From assembly GCF_020400585.1 (NCBI RefSeq), contig NZ_JAINVF010000005.1, forward strand, positions 186,001 through 250,000: a stretch of 64,000 nucleotides of DNA, in the 5' to 3' direction. Source of the stretch: Streptomyces sp. NK08204 (lineage in GTDB: Bacteria > Actinomycetota > Actinomycetes > Streptomycetales > Streptomycetaceae). Under the pieces are notes generated by a model. The model was given only the letters and a program-made list of their open reading frames with translations, had not been told where the DNA came from and ran no database searches. Shown one piece after another: positions 8,212-15,854 of this stretch. Each line of letters begins with the position of its first letter. Positions within the stretch are counted from its first letter, which is position 1. A program made the translations under genes and the position numbers.

Positions 8212-8418
8212 GAGTTATCCACAACCGCTGTCCACACGGTGGGGAAAAAGAACGACCATCTGTGGATAACTCGCTGGGCGTTGACGCCGGTGTGACTGCC
8301 CTACCGGCCGCCGCACGCCCGTTCGCCCCCTGTTTGACCTGGGAAAACACATCCGAGCAACAGGGGGCGCAGCTGTGTCCGCACACTGTGCACAAGATCC
8401 GCCACACTCTGTGGACAA
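8212..8418. other. DnaA-box cluster outside oriC (crgA-rhomboid intergenic)
   Basis: TTATCCACA lies at 8215-8223 and its complement TGTGGATAA at 8261-8269; together with three flanking bases they form a perfect 12-bp inverted repeat (8212-8223 / 8261-8272). A one-mismatch box CTGTCCACA is at 8228-8236, and an exact Streptomyces consensus box (TGTGGACAA on +) is at 8410-8418. An extra-oriC DnaA-box cluster that tempers initiation has been reported in S. coelicolor; whether this is the same one I cannot confirm. The cluster could also regulate crgA-side genes. Confidence 0.7.
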
Positions 8419-8427
8419 CGGTTCGGT

Positions 8428-9318
8428 TCAGGTGAGCTGAGCGGTCCTGATCAGGACGAGGACGACGGTGAGGGCCAGCACCAGCGCACAGGTCCCGTAC
8501 TGAATCAGCGCCCGCCTGTGGCGTGGGGCATGCACCATCGCGTACCCGGTGACGACACCCGCGACGAGCCCGCCGATGTGAGCCTGCCAGGCGATGTTCG
8601 AGACCTCGAAGGTGATGATCAGGTTGATCACCAGAAGGGCCATGATCGGCCGCATGTCGTAGTTCAGACGGCGCATCAGCACGGCGGTGGCGCCGAAGAG
8701 GCCGAAGATCGCTCCGGAGGCGCCCAGGGACGGCTGGCCGGGCTCGACGAGCAGATAGGTGAGGGCGCTGCCCGCCAGGCCGGAGACGATGTAGAGGGCG
8801 ATATAGCGAGCGCGGCCGAGGGCGGCTTCCAGGGGGCCGCCGATCCACCACAGGCTGAGCATGTTGAACAGGATGTGGGCGTACCCGCCGTGCAGGAACA
8901 TCGCGGTCAGCAGCCGGTAGTACTGGCCCTCCGTGACACCCTGCAGCCCGCCGAGGTGGTAGGAGTAGAACCGGCCGACGAGTTCGAACCGGTCGGTGAA
9001 GCTGTCGCCGACCGTCAGCTGGACCAGGTAGGCGGCGAGGTTGATGCCGATCAGCAGCTTGGTGAGCAGCCGCGGGTCGGCCGTCAGGGTGCCCCCCGCG
9101 ACCGTACGCGGCCGGGAAGCGGCGGGGGTGGGCCCGGTGCCTGATCCGCCGCGCACACAGTCGTGGCACTGGAAGCCGACCGACGCGCTGATCATGCACT
9201 CGGGGCAGATGGGGCGTTCACAGCGGGTGCAGCGCACGCCTGTCTCGCGGTCCGGGTGCCGGTAGCACACGGGCAGGCCGCTCCTGGCGTCCTGCGTGCT
9301 CCCTGCTGCCTGGTCCAT
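8428..9318 (-). CDS. Rhomboid intramembrane serine protease with N-terminal zinc ribbon
   Basis: This polytopic membrane protease of 296 residues cleaves other membrane proteins inside the bilayer. Residues 18-55 hold a B-box-like zinc ribbon (CYRHPDRETGVRCTRCERPI, then CPEC and CHDC). After a Ser/Gly linker come six membrane helices. The catalytic Ser is in GASGAIFG (about residue 199), with the partner His in the last helix (AHIGGLVAG). HILFNMLSLWWIGG is the rhomboid loop and helix. The start ATG 9318 is the only reasonable one. Substrates are unknown. It is probably monocistronic; upstream lies the terminator of the cyclophilin gene. Confidence 0.93.
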   Translation of the reverse strand: MDQAAGSTQDARSGLPVCYRHPDRETGVRCTRCERPICPECMISASVGFQCHDCVRGGSGTGPTPAASRPRTVAGGTLTADPRLLTKLLIGINLAAYLVQLTVGDSFTDRFELVGRFYSYHLGGLQGVTEGQYYRLLTAMFLHGGYAHILFNMLSLWWIGGPLEAALGRARYIALYIVSGLAGSALTYLLVEPGQPSLGASGAIFGLFGATAVLMRRLNYDMRPIMALLVINLIITFEVSNIAWQAHIGGLVAGVVTGYAMVHAPRHRRALIQYGTCALVLALTVVLVLIRTAQLT

Positions 9319-9363
9319 GAGATCCCCTTGCTCGTCGTGGTACTACCCCCCGGGCAACACCCC

Positions 9364-9393
9364 GCCCCGCTCATCCTTACGGACGAGCGGGGC
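9364..9393 (-). terminator. Hairpin after the cyclophilin gene
   Basis: GCCCCGCTC and GAGCGGGGC form perfect 9-bp arms around a 12-base loop, downstream of the cyclophilin stop and before the rhomboid start. Confidence 0.65.
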
Positions 9394-9430
9394 GATTGGT
9401 TCCCCGCGCGTGGCGCGCGGGCGGTGGGCC

Positions 9431-9961
9431 TCAGCCCTCGCGCTTCTCGACGACGACCGACTCGATGACGACGTCGTTGACCGGGCGGTCGCTGCCCCTC
9501 GTGGGCACGGCGGCGATGGCGTCCACGACCTTCTGGCTGGCCTCGTCGACGACCTCACCGAAGATGGTGTGCTTGCGGTTCAGCCAGGTCGTCGGCGCGA
9601 CGGTGATGAAGAACTGCGAGCCGTTGGTGCCCGGGCCGGCGTTGGCCATGGCGAGGAGGTACGGCTTGTTGAAGGAGAGGTCGGGGTGGAACTCGTCCTC
9701 GAACTTGTAGCCGGGGCCGCCGATGCCGGTGCCCAGCGGGTCGCCGCCCTGGATCATGAAGCCGCTGATGACCCGGTGGAAGATCGTGCCGTCGTAGAGC
9801 TTGTCCTTGCTCACGGCGCCGGTGGCCGGGTGCTTCCACTCGCGCTCGCCCGTGGCGAGCTCGACGAAGTTGTTGACCGTCTTGGGCGCGTGGTTCGGGA
9901 AGAGCCGGACCACGATGTCGCCGTGGTTGGTCTTCAGGGTGGCGTAAAGCTGCTCGGCCAC
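9431..9961 (-). CDS. ppiB: Cyclophilin-type peptidyl-prolyl cis-trans isomerase
   Basis: This cytoplasmic prolyl isomerase has 176 residues. The cyclophilin core is complete: FPNHAPKTVNNFVELA, FHRVISGFMIQGGDP (the active Arg-x-x-x-x-Phe region), MANAGPGTNGSQFFI and HTIFGEVV. The GTG start at 9961 has GGAAGGCAGATC before it; longer upstream frames are arginine-rich and unlikely. It assists protein folding; in Streptomyces it is constitutively expressed. Confidence 0.95.
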   Translation of the reverse strand: MAEQLYATLKTNHGDIVVRLFPNHAPKTVNNFVELATGEREWKHPATGAVSKDKLYDGTIFHRVISGFMIQGGDPLGTGIGGPGYKFEDEFHPDLSFNKPYLLAMANAGPGTNGSQFFITVAPTTWLNRKHTIFGEVVDEASQKVVDAIAAVPTRGSDRPVNDVVIESVVVEKREG

Positions 9962-10233
9962 GATCTGCCTTCCGTTGTCTTTCCGTGACTCCCAGATCCT
10001 CGCACGACCGTGGCCGTTCGTCGCCCGGTGGGCAGGAGTTCCACCGGGAAGCGGGACCCGGGGCGGGCTTTCCGCGGCAGTGCCGTGGCAGGGTGCTGTT
10101 GCACGGATGCGCTCTGTATGGGGTGGTAGGCACCCATATGCCCGCTCCGCATGCCAGGCTGAGCGTTCACAGGCATGATCCGTAAAAGGGTGGAAAGGCG
10201 ATATACCGTACCGCCACCGAGGAGGAGGAACCC

Positions 10234-10932
10234 GTGACCCGCATCGACAGCGTGCGCGCCGCGACCGGCTCGGCGAAGGACAGCGTGCTGCACGCCGCGG
10301 AAGTGGTGGCACCGTACGCCGACACAGCCAGGGAGCGTGCCGCGCACTATGCCCAGGAGGCGCGCGTACGGCTTGCGCCCGTGATGTCCCAGGCCGCCGA
10401 ACAGGCGCGCGTGCAGTACGACGCCCGGCTTGTCCCGCGTCTCGAACAGGCCCGTGCGCATGTGCCGCCGAAGGTGGACCTGGCCGCGCACGAAGCCGCC
10501 GCCCGTACCCGCAAAGCCGCCCGGCAGGCGGCCGAATACTCGCGTCCGAAGATCGAGCAGGCGGTGGCCGTGGCCGCTCCGGTGCGTGAGGAGGCCGCCG
10601 CACGCGGCGCCGCCGCCCTGGCCGCGCTGCGCGGCAATGTCTCGGCGGAGGACATCCAGAAGATGGCCCGGCGCAACGTGCGGCGCTCGCGGGCGGGCCG
10701 TGCCGCCAAGACGGCGGCGCTGCTGACCGCTCTGGCGGGCAGTGCGTTCGCGGCCTGGAAGTGGTGGGACAAGCAGGCCAACCCCGACTGGCTGGTCGAA
10801 CCGCCCGCCGCGACGGAGGTGCCCGAGGCGGGCCGGCTCAGCTCGGTGGACGGCAGCGGCTCGGTCCTTGACCCGGAGGTCCAGGCGAAGGAGGCCGAGG
10901 ACGAGTCGACGGACGACGACGATCAGGGCTGA
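10234..10932 (+). CDS. DUF5324 family protein
   Basis: The 232-residue protein is Ala/Arg-rich and mostly helical. Long amphipathic stretches (AADTARERAAHYAQEARVRL-like) occupy residues 10-150. One membrane helix follows (AALLTALAGSAFAAWKWW), then an acidic tail ending ESTDDDDQG. The GTG start follows GAGGAGGAGGA. The family appears to be restricted to Streptomyces and relatives and has no known role. Apolipoprotein-like helices next to a membrane anchor suggest membrane association; this is inference. Confidence 0.82.
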   Translation: MTRIDSVRAATGSAKDSVLHAAEVVAPYADTARERAAHYAQEARVRLAPVMSQAAEQARVQYDARLVPRLEQARAHVPPKVDLAAHEAAARTRKAARQAAEYSRPKIEQAVAVAAPVREEAAARGAAALAALRGNVSAEDIQKMARRNVRRSRAGRAAKTAALLTALAGSAFAAWKWWDKQANPDWLVEPPAATEVPEAGRLSSVDGSGSVLDPEVQAKEAEDESTDDDDQG

Positions 10933-10975
10933 GCCGAGGGTGGGTCAGACCCGGACGACGCGGTCCGTCGGTCCT

Positions 10976-11045
10976 GGGACGGCGCGGGTCGGTCAGACCT
11001 GGGACGGCGCGGGCGAGGGGCGAACCAGTCCCGGGACGGCGCGGG
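10976..11045. repeat. Three direct repeats of GGGACGGCGCGGG
   Basis: The 13-mer occurs at 10976, 11001 and 11033 in the intergenic region after the DUF5324 gene, with GGTCAGACC-like words between. No protein is encoded here. The function is unknown. Confidence 0.7.
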
Positions 11046-11113
11046 CGAATGAGTCTGGAACTGCTGGGGGCGGGGCGGGCGAGGTGGGACTGTCGCCCGC
11101 CCGTCCCCCTGCA

Positions 11114-11127
11114 TGTTTCACGTGAAA
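11114..11127. other. parS (ParB-binding site)
   Basis: An exact GTTTCACGTGAAAC palindrome lies about 26 kb from oriC, in the intergenic region before the DUF1801 gene. It is the leftmost parS in the window. Confidence 0.93.
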
Positions 11128-11162
11128 CGTGAACCAGCGGCGTGTCGCCTTGCTGTCAGCGC

Positions 11163-11600
11163 TCAGCTCACCGCTTTCCTCACCAGTTCGGCGATCCTCG
11201 CCTCGCCGGCGGCGGTCAGCTCCTTCAGGGCGAAGGAGGCAGGCCACATGGCGCCGTCGTCGAGGTTCGCCTTGTCGCTGAAGCCGAACGTGGCGTATCT
11301 CGCGTTGAACTTCTGCGCGCTCTGGAAGAAGCAGACGACCTTGCCGTCCTTGGCATACGCGGGCATCCCGTACCAGAGTTTCGGCGCCAGCTCCGGCGCG
11401 CCGGCCTTGATGACGGCGTGGATGCGTTCGGCCATGACCCGGTCCGAGTCCTGCATCTCGGCGATCTTTGCGAGCACGGCGGCCTCGTCCTCTGCCGCCT
11501 TCGCGGCGCGCGATCCCCGGCGCGCGGACGCCTTCAGCTCCTGGGCGCGCTCCTGCATCGCGCTGCGTTCCTCGGCTGTGAAGCCCTGGGATGCTGTCAC
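11163..11600 (-). CDS. DUF1801 (iron chaperone-like) protein
   Basis: The protein has 145 residues. The N-terminal half is a charged helix ([20 protein letters not shown]). The C-terminal half matches DUF1801/Ydh[39 protein letters not shown] and [19 protein letters not shown]1801 proteins share the frataxin-like fold of B. subtilis YdhG, but the function here is unproven. A parS site lies just beyond its 3' end, and an AhpD-like gene lies 25 bases upstream in the same direction, so the two may form an operon. Confidence 0.85.
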   Translation of the reverse strand: MTASQGFTAEERSAMQERAQELKASARRGSRAAKAAEDEAAVLAKIAEMQDSDRVMAERIHAVIKAGAPELAPKLWYGMPAYAKDGKVVCFFQSAQKFNARYATFGFSDKANLDDGAMWPASFALKELTAAGEARIAELVRKAVS

Positions 11601-11625
11601 TGATGTTCTCCTCTCCCGCTGCCCG

Positions 11626-12081
11626 TCAGCCCCACGCGCCGGCGATCTGGCGGGTGGTGGCGTTGAGCCGGTTGAACAGGTTGGTGACGCCGACCATCAG
11701 CACGATCGCGGCCAGCTGCTTCTCGTCGAAGTAGGTGGCGGCCGTGTCCCAGATCTCGTCGCTCACCGCGTCGGGACGGTCCGCCAGCCGCGTCGCGGCC
11801 TCGGCCAGCGCCAGGGCGGCCCGCTCCTCCTCGCTGAAGTACGGGGCCTCCCTCCAGGCAGCGACCGTGGCCAGCCGCTCGTCGCTCACCCCGGCCTTAC
11901 GAGCCGACCTGGTGCCCATGTCGACGCAGGCGCTGCAGCCGTTGATCTGGCTGACGCGCAGGTGCAGCAGTTCCAGGATCTGCCCGTCCACACCTGCGGA
12001 GTGCACGACCTTCATGAGTTCCTGGATGGGCTGCATCGCACCGGACAGCACCATGGCGGGGTTCTGCATGCGGGACTGCAT
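11626..12081 (-). CDS. AhpD-like / carboxymuconolactone decarboxylase family protein
   Basis: The 151-residue protein has the CMD/AhpD fold: [20 protein letters not shown] is the signature with a redox-type Cys-x-x-Cys, followed by [12 protein letters not shown] and [20 protein letters not shown]. The His that normally follows the second Cys by four residues (CxxCxxxH) is replaced by Gly here, so classical AhpD proton relay may be altered. I chose ATG 12081 because AAGAGGAG precedes it at 8 bases; the frame is open to 12135. It probably acts in peroxide or electrophile detoxification. Confidence 0.85.
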   Translation of the reverse strand: MQSRMQNPAMVLSGAMQPIQELMKVVHSAGVDGQILELLHLRVSQINGCSACVDMGTRSARKAGVSDERLATVAAWREAPYFSEEERAALALAEAATRLADRPDAVSDEIWDTAATYFDEKQLAAIVLMVGVTNLFNRLNATTRQIAGAWG

Positions 12082-12260
12082 CTGATCTGCTCCTCTTCCG
12101 GTTCGTCGCCCGGTGTTCCCGGGGTGTGACTCCATGACAGCCGGACCGGCGTGCCGCGGCGATGGCGATGGGACACCGTGGGACAGCCGTAACGGCCTTG
12201 ACCAGCGGCGACTTGGCCCGGGAGATTTCTTCCCGAGTGGGACAGGGAGACGGGGGAACG

Positions 12261-14699
12261 GTGGACGTGCGTCAGCAAAAGCAGCAACAGCAACAGCGGA
12301 CGGTGAAGGGCGATCCCCACGAGGAGCTGGCGGCCCGGCTGCGTCTGCTCCAGGAACTGTCCGGGCTCGGCGTACGGGCCCTCGCGAGGGACACCGGCCT
12401 CAGTTCATCGTCGCTGTCCCGCTACCTCGGCGGGCAGACCGTGCCGCCCTGGCCCGCGGTGGTGGCCCTCTGCCGTCTCGTCAAGCGCGATCCCCGTCCC
12501 CTGCGCCCCCTGTGGGAACGGTCCTCGCATCCCTTGCCGGCGCCCCCGAAGGCGAGCCGCGAGGTCCATCCGCGTCCCCGTAACGATCTGCCGCGCGACG
12601 TGTCCGACTTCACGGGGCGCGAGGAGCAGCTCGCCGCCGTGTTCGCCGCGGTGGACAGCCACCGGGTGGTCGCCGTCGACGGCATGGCGGGCGTCGGCAA
12701 GACCTGTCTGGCGGTGCACGCCGCACACCGGCTCGCCGACCAGTACCCGGACGCCCAGCTGTATGTGGATCTGCACGGGTTCACCGAGGGCCGGGAGCCG
12801 CTCGATCCCGACTCCGCGCTGCGGATGCTGCTCGGGGCGCTGGACGTGCCGTCCGAGAGGGTCCCACAGGAGGGCCTCGAACAGCTGGCCGCCTGCTGGC
12901 GGTCGGAGCTGGCCCGCCGCCGGGCCGTCGTGGTGCTCGACAACGCTGCCGACGCCGAGCAGGTCCGTCCGCTGCTGCCCGGCGCCGGGGACACGGTGGC
13001 CCTGATCACGAGCCGCAACCGGTTGCTGGGCCTGGACGAGGTGCCCCCGGTGTCGCTGGACGTACTGAGCCCGCGGGAGAGCGCGGAGCTGCTGGCCCGT
13101 GCGAGCGGCGATCCCGGCGGCCCGGGGGGCAGGCTGGCCCGCGATCCTGAGTCCGCCGCCGAGGTGCTCCGGCTGTGCGGCCGGCTGCCGCTGGCCCTGC
13201 GGCTGGCCGGGGCCCGGCTGCGGCACCGGCCGGGCTGGACCGTGGGCGTCCTCGTCGAGCGGATGTCGGAAGGCGTGAGCGAGTTCGACGCCGTGTTCAG
13301 CGCGGCGTTCGCCATGTCGGTGCGGCAGCTGAAGCGGTCCCAGGGGCGCCTGTTCCGGTTGCTGGGCCTGCTGCCCGGCGCGTCCTTCGACGAGTACGTG
13401 GTGGCGGCGCTGGCGGAGGTGCCGCTGCGCGAGGCCCGGGCGATGCTGGAGGACCTGCTCGATGCGCACCTCGTCCAGCAGCCGGCGGCGGACCGTTACC
13501 GGCTGCACGACCTGGTGCACCAGCACGCTCGCCGGGCTTGCGCGGAGCTGGATCCGCCGGCCGAGCGGGAGCGGGCGCTGGGCCGTGTGCTCGACTACTA
13601 CGTGCACGCGGCAGCCGCCGCCGACGCCGCGATGCCGTTCCTCGCGCCCGGCCGCTCGGCCTCTGCGGGCCGTCCTCCGGCCGAGCTGCCGCGGTTCGCG
13701 GACAAGAACGAGGCCTTTGCCTGGCTCGTCACGGAGTACGGGAACCTGATGGCCGCCTTCGAGACGGCGGTCGCCGTCGGCGCCGACCGGCATGTGTGCG
13801 AACTGCCGCGGTTCCTGCGGGCGTACTTCGCACGGCGGTGCGGCACGACGCATCTCAATGTGCTCTTCGAGCGGGCGCTGGCCGCCGCGCAGCGCGTGGG
13901 CGATCCGCTGCAACTGGCCGAGGCGCACAGCGACCTGGGCTTCGCTCGCTACAACGCGGGCCGGATGGCGGAGGCCGCCGCGGCGTACGAGGCGGCCGAG
14001 CGGGGCCTGTCCGGGGCGGGGGACACGCACGCCGAGGCCGAACTGGCCATGCGCCGCGGCTATCTGAGCTGGGACACGGGGCACATCGAGGAGCCGCTCG
14101 CGCTCTTCCGGCTGGCGGGAGAGCTGTACGAGCGGGTCGGCAGCCCGACGGGTGCGGCCCACGCCGCGGCAGCGGAGGCCTGGGCGATGCTGCAGCTGGG
14201 CCACCGCGAGGAGGCGGCACAGCGGGCCCAGCAGGTGCTGTGCGTCCCGCACCCCGACCCCGCCTGGCCGCCCACGCTGACGGCTCGGATCACCCTCGGC
14301 GTGGCGATCGCCCACGAGGCACCCGACGAGGCGACGCAGCACCTGCGCCGGGCGCTGGCACTGTCCCGCGAGGACCGGCACGTGCACAACGAGGCGTGGT
14401 GCCTCAACTGCCTTGGTGTCGCGCTCCGTCAGATGGGCCGGTACGAGGAGGCCCTGGCCAGCCACCGTGCGGCCTTCGCCCTGTTGGACGAGCTGTTCGA
14501 GGAACACTGGAAGGTCCGCTTCCTCAACGGCTATGCCGAGACCTGCCGTCTCGCGGGCCTGCCCGAAGAGGCCCTGCGCCTGCACCGGCAGGTCCTGGAG
14601 CTGGCACCGAGGCTGGGATACCGCTATGAGGAGTCCTTGGCCCACGAGGGCATCGCGACCGTACTCGCCGAGACGGGCAGCCGGGCCCCGGCTCCATGA
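12261..14699 (+). CDS. HTH-NB-ARC-TPR STAND-type regulator
   Basis: This large cytoplasmic signal-transducing ATPase has 812 residues. A Cro/XRE-like HTH is at about residues 30-80 (ALARDTGLSSSSLSRYLGG). The NB-ARC domain has Walker A GMAGVGKT at 141-148, AVVVLDNAAD as Walker B, and LITSRN. A winged-helix region and C-terminal tetratricopeptide repeats (AEAHSDLGFARYNAGRMAEA, CLNCLGVALRQMGRYEEALA) follow. It resembles the C-terminal two-thirds of AfsR but has an XRE HTH in place of the SARP domain. GTG 12261 follows GGAGACGGGGGAACG; the frame is open to 12162. A glutamine run follows the start. Targets are unknown. STAND proteins act either as pathway regulators or in defence. Confidence 0.85.
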   Translation: MDVRQQKQQQQQRTVKGDPHEELAARLRLLQELSGLGVRALARDTGLSSSSLSRYLGGQTVPPWPAVVALCRLVKRDPRPLRPLWERSSHPLPAPPKASREVHPRPRNDLPRDVSDFTGREEQLAAVFAAVDSHRVVAVDGMAGVGKTCLAVHAAHRLADQYPDAQLYVDLHGFTEGREPLDPDSALRMLLGALDVPSERVPQEGLEQLAACWRSELARRRAVVVLDNAADAEQVRPLLPGAGDTVALITSRNRLLGLDEVPPVSLDVLSPRESAELLARASGDPGGPGGRLARDPESAAEVLRLCGRLPLALRLAGARLRHRPGWTVGVLVERMSEGVSEFDAVFSAAFAMSVRQLKRSQGRLFRLLGLLPGASFDEYVVAALAEVPLREARAMLEDLLDAHLVQQPAADRYRLHDLVHQHARRACAELDPPAERERALGRVLDYYVHAAAAADAAMPFLAPGRSASAGRPPAELPRFADKNEAFAWLVTEYGNLMAAFETAVAVGADRHVCELPRFLRAYFARRCGTTHLNVLFERALAAAQRVGDPLQLAEAHSDLGFARYNAGRMAEAAAAYEAAERGLSGAGDTHAEAELAMRRGYLSWDTGHIEEPLALFRLAGELYERVGSPTGAAHAAAAEAWAMLQLGHREEAAQRAQQVLCVPHPDPAWPPTLTARITLGVAIAHEAPDEATQHLRRALALSREDRHVHNEAWCLNCLGVALRQMGRYEEALASHRAAFALLDELFEEHWKVRFLNGYAETCRLAGLPEEALRLHRQVLELAPRLGYRYEESLAHEGIATVLAETGSRAPAP

Positions 14700-14750
14700 G
14701 CTCCGTACGCTCCATGAGGCCGAGGGCGGGGACCACCGACGTCCTGCCAG

Positions 14751-14772
14751 GGCCGCACCCTCGGGTGCGGCC
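14751..14772 (+). terminator. Hairpin after the NB-ARC gene
   Basis: GGCCGCAC and GTGCGGCC arms enclose a 6-base loop, 50 bases after the stop codon. Confidence 0.6.
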
Positions 14773-14863
14773 TGTCTGCGCCACTGGCGGATCAATGGGC
14801 GGCGGGACACGGGCCGGCCCTGGTGAAAGCTGAGCCGAGCAGTACGGAAAACCGGCACAAAAA

Positions 14864-14901
14864 GACCCCCCTGAACCGCGTTTCCGCAGTTCAGAGGGGT
14901 C
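14864..14901 (-). terminator. tRNA-Ala terminator
   Basis: Arms around GACCCCCCTGAAC and GTTCAGAGGGGTC pair almost completely. On the minus strand the hairpin is followed by TTTTT, 9 bases after the tRNA 3' end. Confidence 0.8.
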
Positions 14902-14909
14902 ATACAGAG

Positions 14910-14982
14910 TGGAGCCTAGGGGAGTCGAACCCCTGACATCCGCCATGCAAAGACGGCGCTCTACCAACTGAGCTAAGGCCCC
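14910..14982 (-). tRNA. tRNA-Ala (anticodon TGC)
   Basis: A 73-nt cloverleaf reads GGGGCCTTAGCTCAGTTGGT at the 5' end and GGTTCGACTCC in the T arm. The acceptor stem is GGGGCCT/AGGCTCC with one G-U pair. The anticodon loop is TTTGCAT, giving TGC. CCA is not encoded beyond the final A. Confidence 0.97.
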
Positions 14983-15164
14983 GGGCATGAACGCCCGGCC
15001 GGAGGGTCTGTGTCCCGACGGGCGTCACAGAACAGAGTACCGGGTCACCCCCGGTATCCCGCAAAAAGATTGGGGGTCCCCGAGGATGACCACGCTCCGT
15101 AAGATGCTCGGCGTGGTTCGCTACAGCGAACCGCGGTTTCTTGGGGAAGCGATGGGGAGACGCA

Positions 15165-15713
15165 ATGGACGCCGCACAGCAGGAAGCCACCGCGAGAGCG
15201 CGAGAGCTGCAGCGGAACTGGTACGGGGAGCCGTTGGGGGCGCTCTTCCGTAAGCTCATCGACGATCTCGGGCTCAACCAGGCCCGGCTCGCGGCAGCCC
15301 TGGGGCTGTCCGCCCCGATGCTCTCGCAGCTGATGAGCGGCCAGCGGGCCAAGATCGGCAATCCCGCGGTGGTTCAGCGGGTGCAGCTGCTGCAGGAGTT
15401 GGCGGCACAGGTTGCGGACGGCAGTGTCAGCGCCGCCGAGGCGACCGAGCGCATGGACGAGATCAAGAAGTCCCAGGGAGGCTCGGTGCTCATCAACACC
15501 ACGCATACGACGAACAGTTCGGGCGCCCCCACGGTCAAGCGGGTGGTCCGCGAGATCCAGTCGCTGCTGCGCTCGGTGGCCGCCGCCGGTGACATCATCG
15601 ACGCCGCCGACACCCTCGCCCCGACCCACCCGGAGCTGGCAGAGTTCCTCCGGGTCTACGGCGCCGGCCGCACCTCCGACGCGGTCGCGCACTACCAGGC
15701 CCACCAGAGCTGA
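15165..15713 (+). CDS. Helix-turn-helix DNA-binding protein
   Basis: The protein has 182 residues. A Cro/XRE-like HTH is at about residues 30-75 (LGLNQARLAAALGLSAPMLS, then QLMSGQRAKIGNPAVVQRVQ). A linker and a helical C-terminal region (VKRVVREIQSLLRSVAAAGD) ending in TLAPTHPELAEFLRVYGAGR follow. ATG 15165 is preceded by GGGGAGACGCA. It lies 140 bases before a membrane kinase gene in the same direction and could be its substrate or regulator, but that is inference. The family appears conserved in Streptomyces without a known target. Confidence 0.85.
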   Translation: MDAAQQEATARARELQRNWYGEPLGALFRKLIDDLGLNQARLAAALGLSAPMLSQLMSGQRAKIGNPAVVQRVQLLQELAAQVADGSVSAAEATERMDEIKKSQGGSVLINTTHTTNSSGAPTVKRVVREIQSLLRSVAAAGDIIDAADTLAPTHPELAEFLRVYGAGRTSDAVAHYQAHQS

Positions 15714-15854
15714 CACCGCGGCCCGGTTCGCCGGAGGGGGTCCGGGACCGGGCCGAGGCAGCAAAGAGGGAAGCAAGGGGGAAGCAAGGGTCTGAAGGGG
15801 GAACACCGGGGGAGGCAAGGGGGATGACCACACGGGGAGGAGCGACACGTAGCC

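Noticed and set aside
12162..12260. Longer N-terminus for the NB-ARC protein
   Set aside because: The upstream stretch has no conserved character, and GTG 12261 has the better ribosome site.
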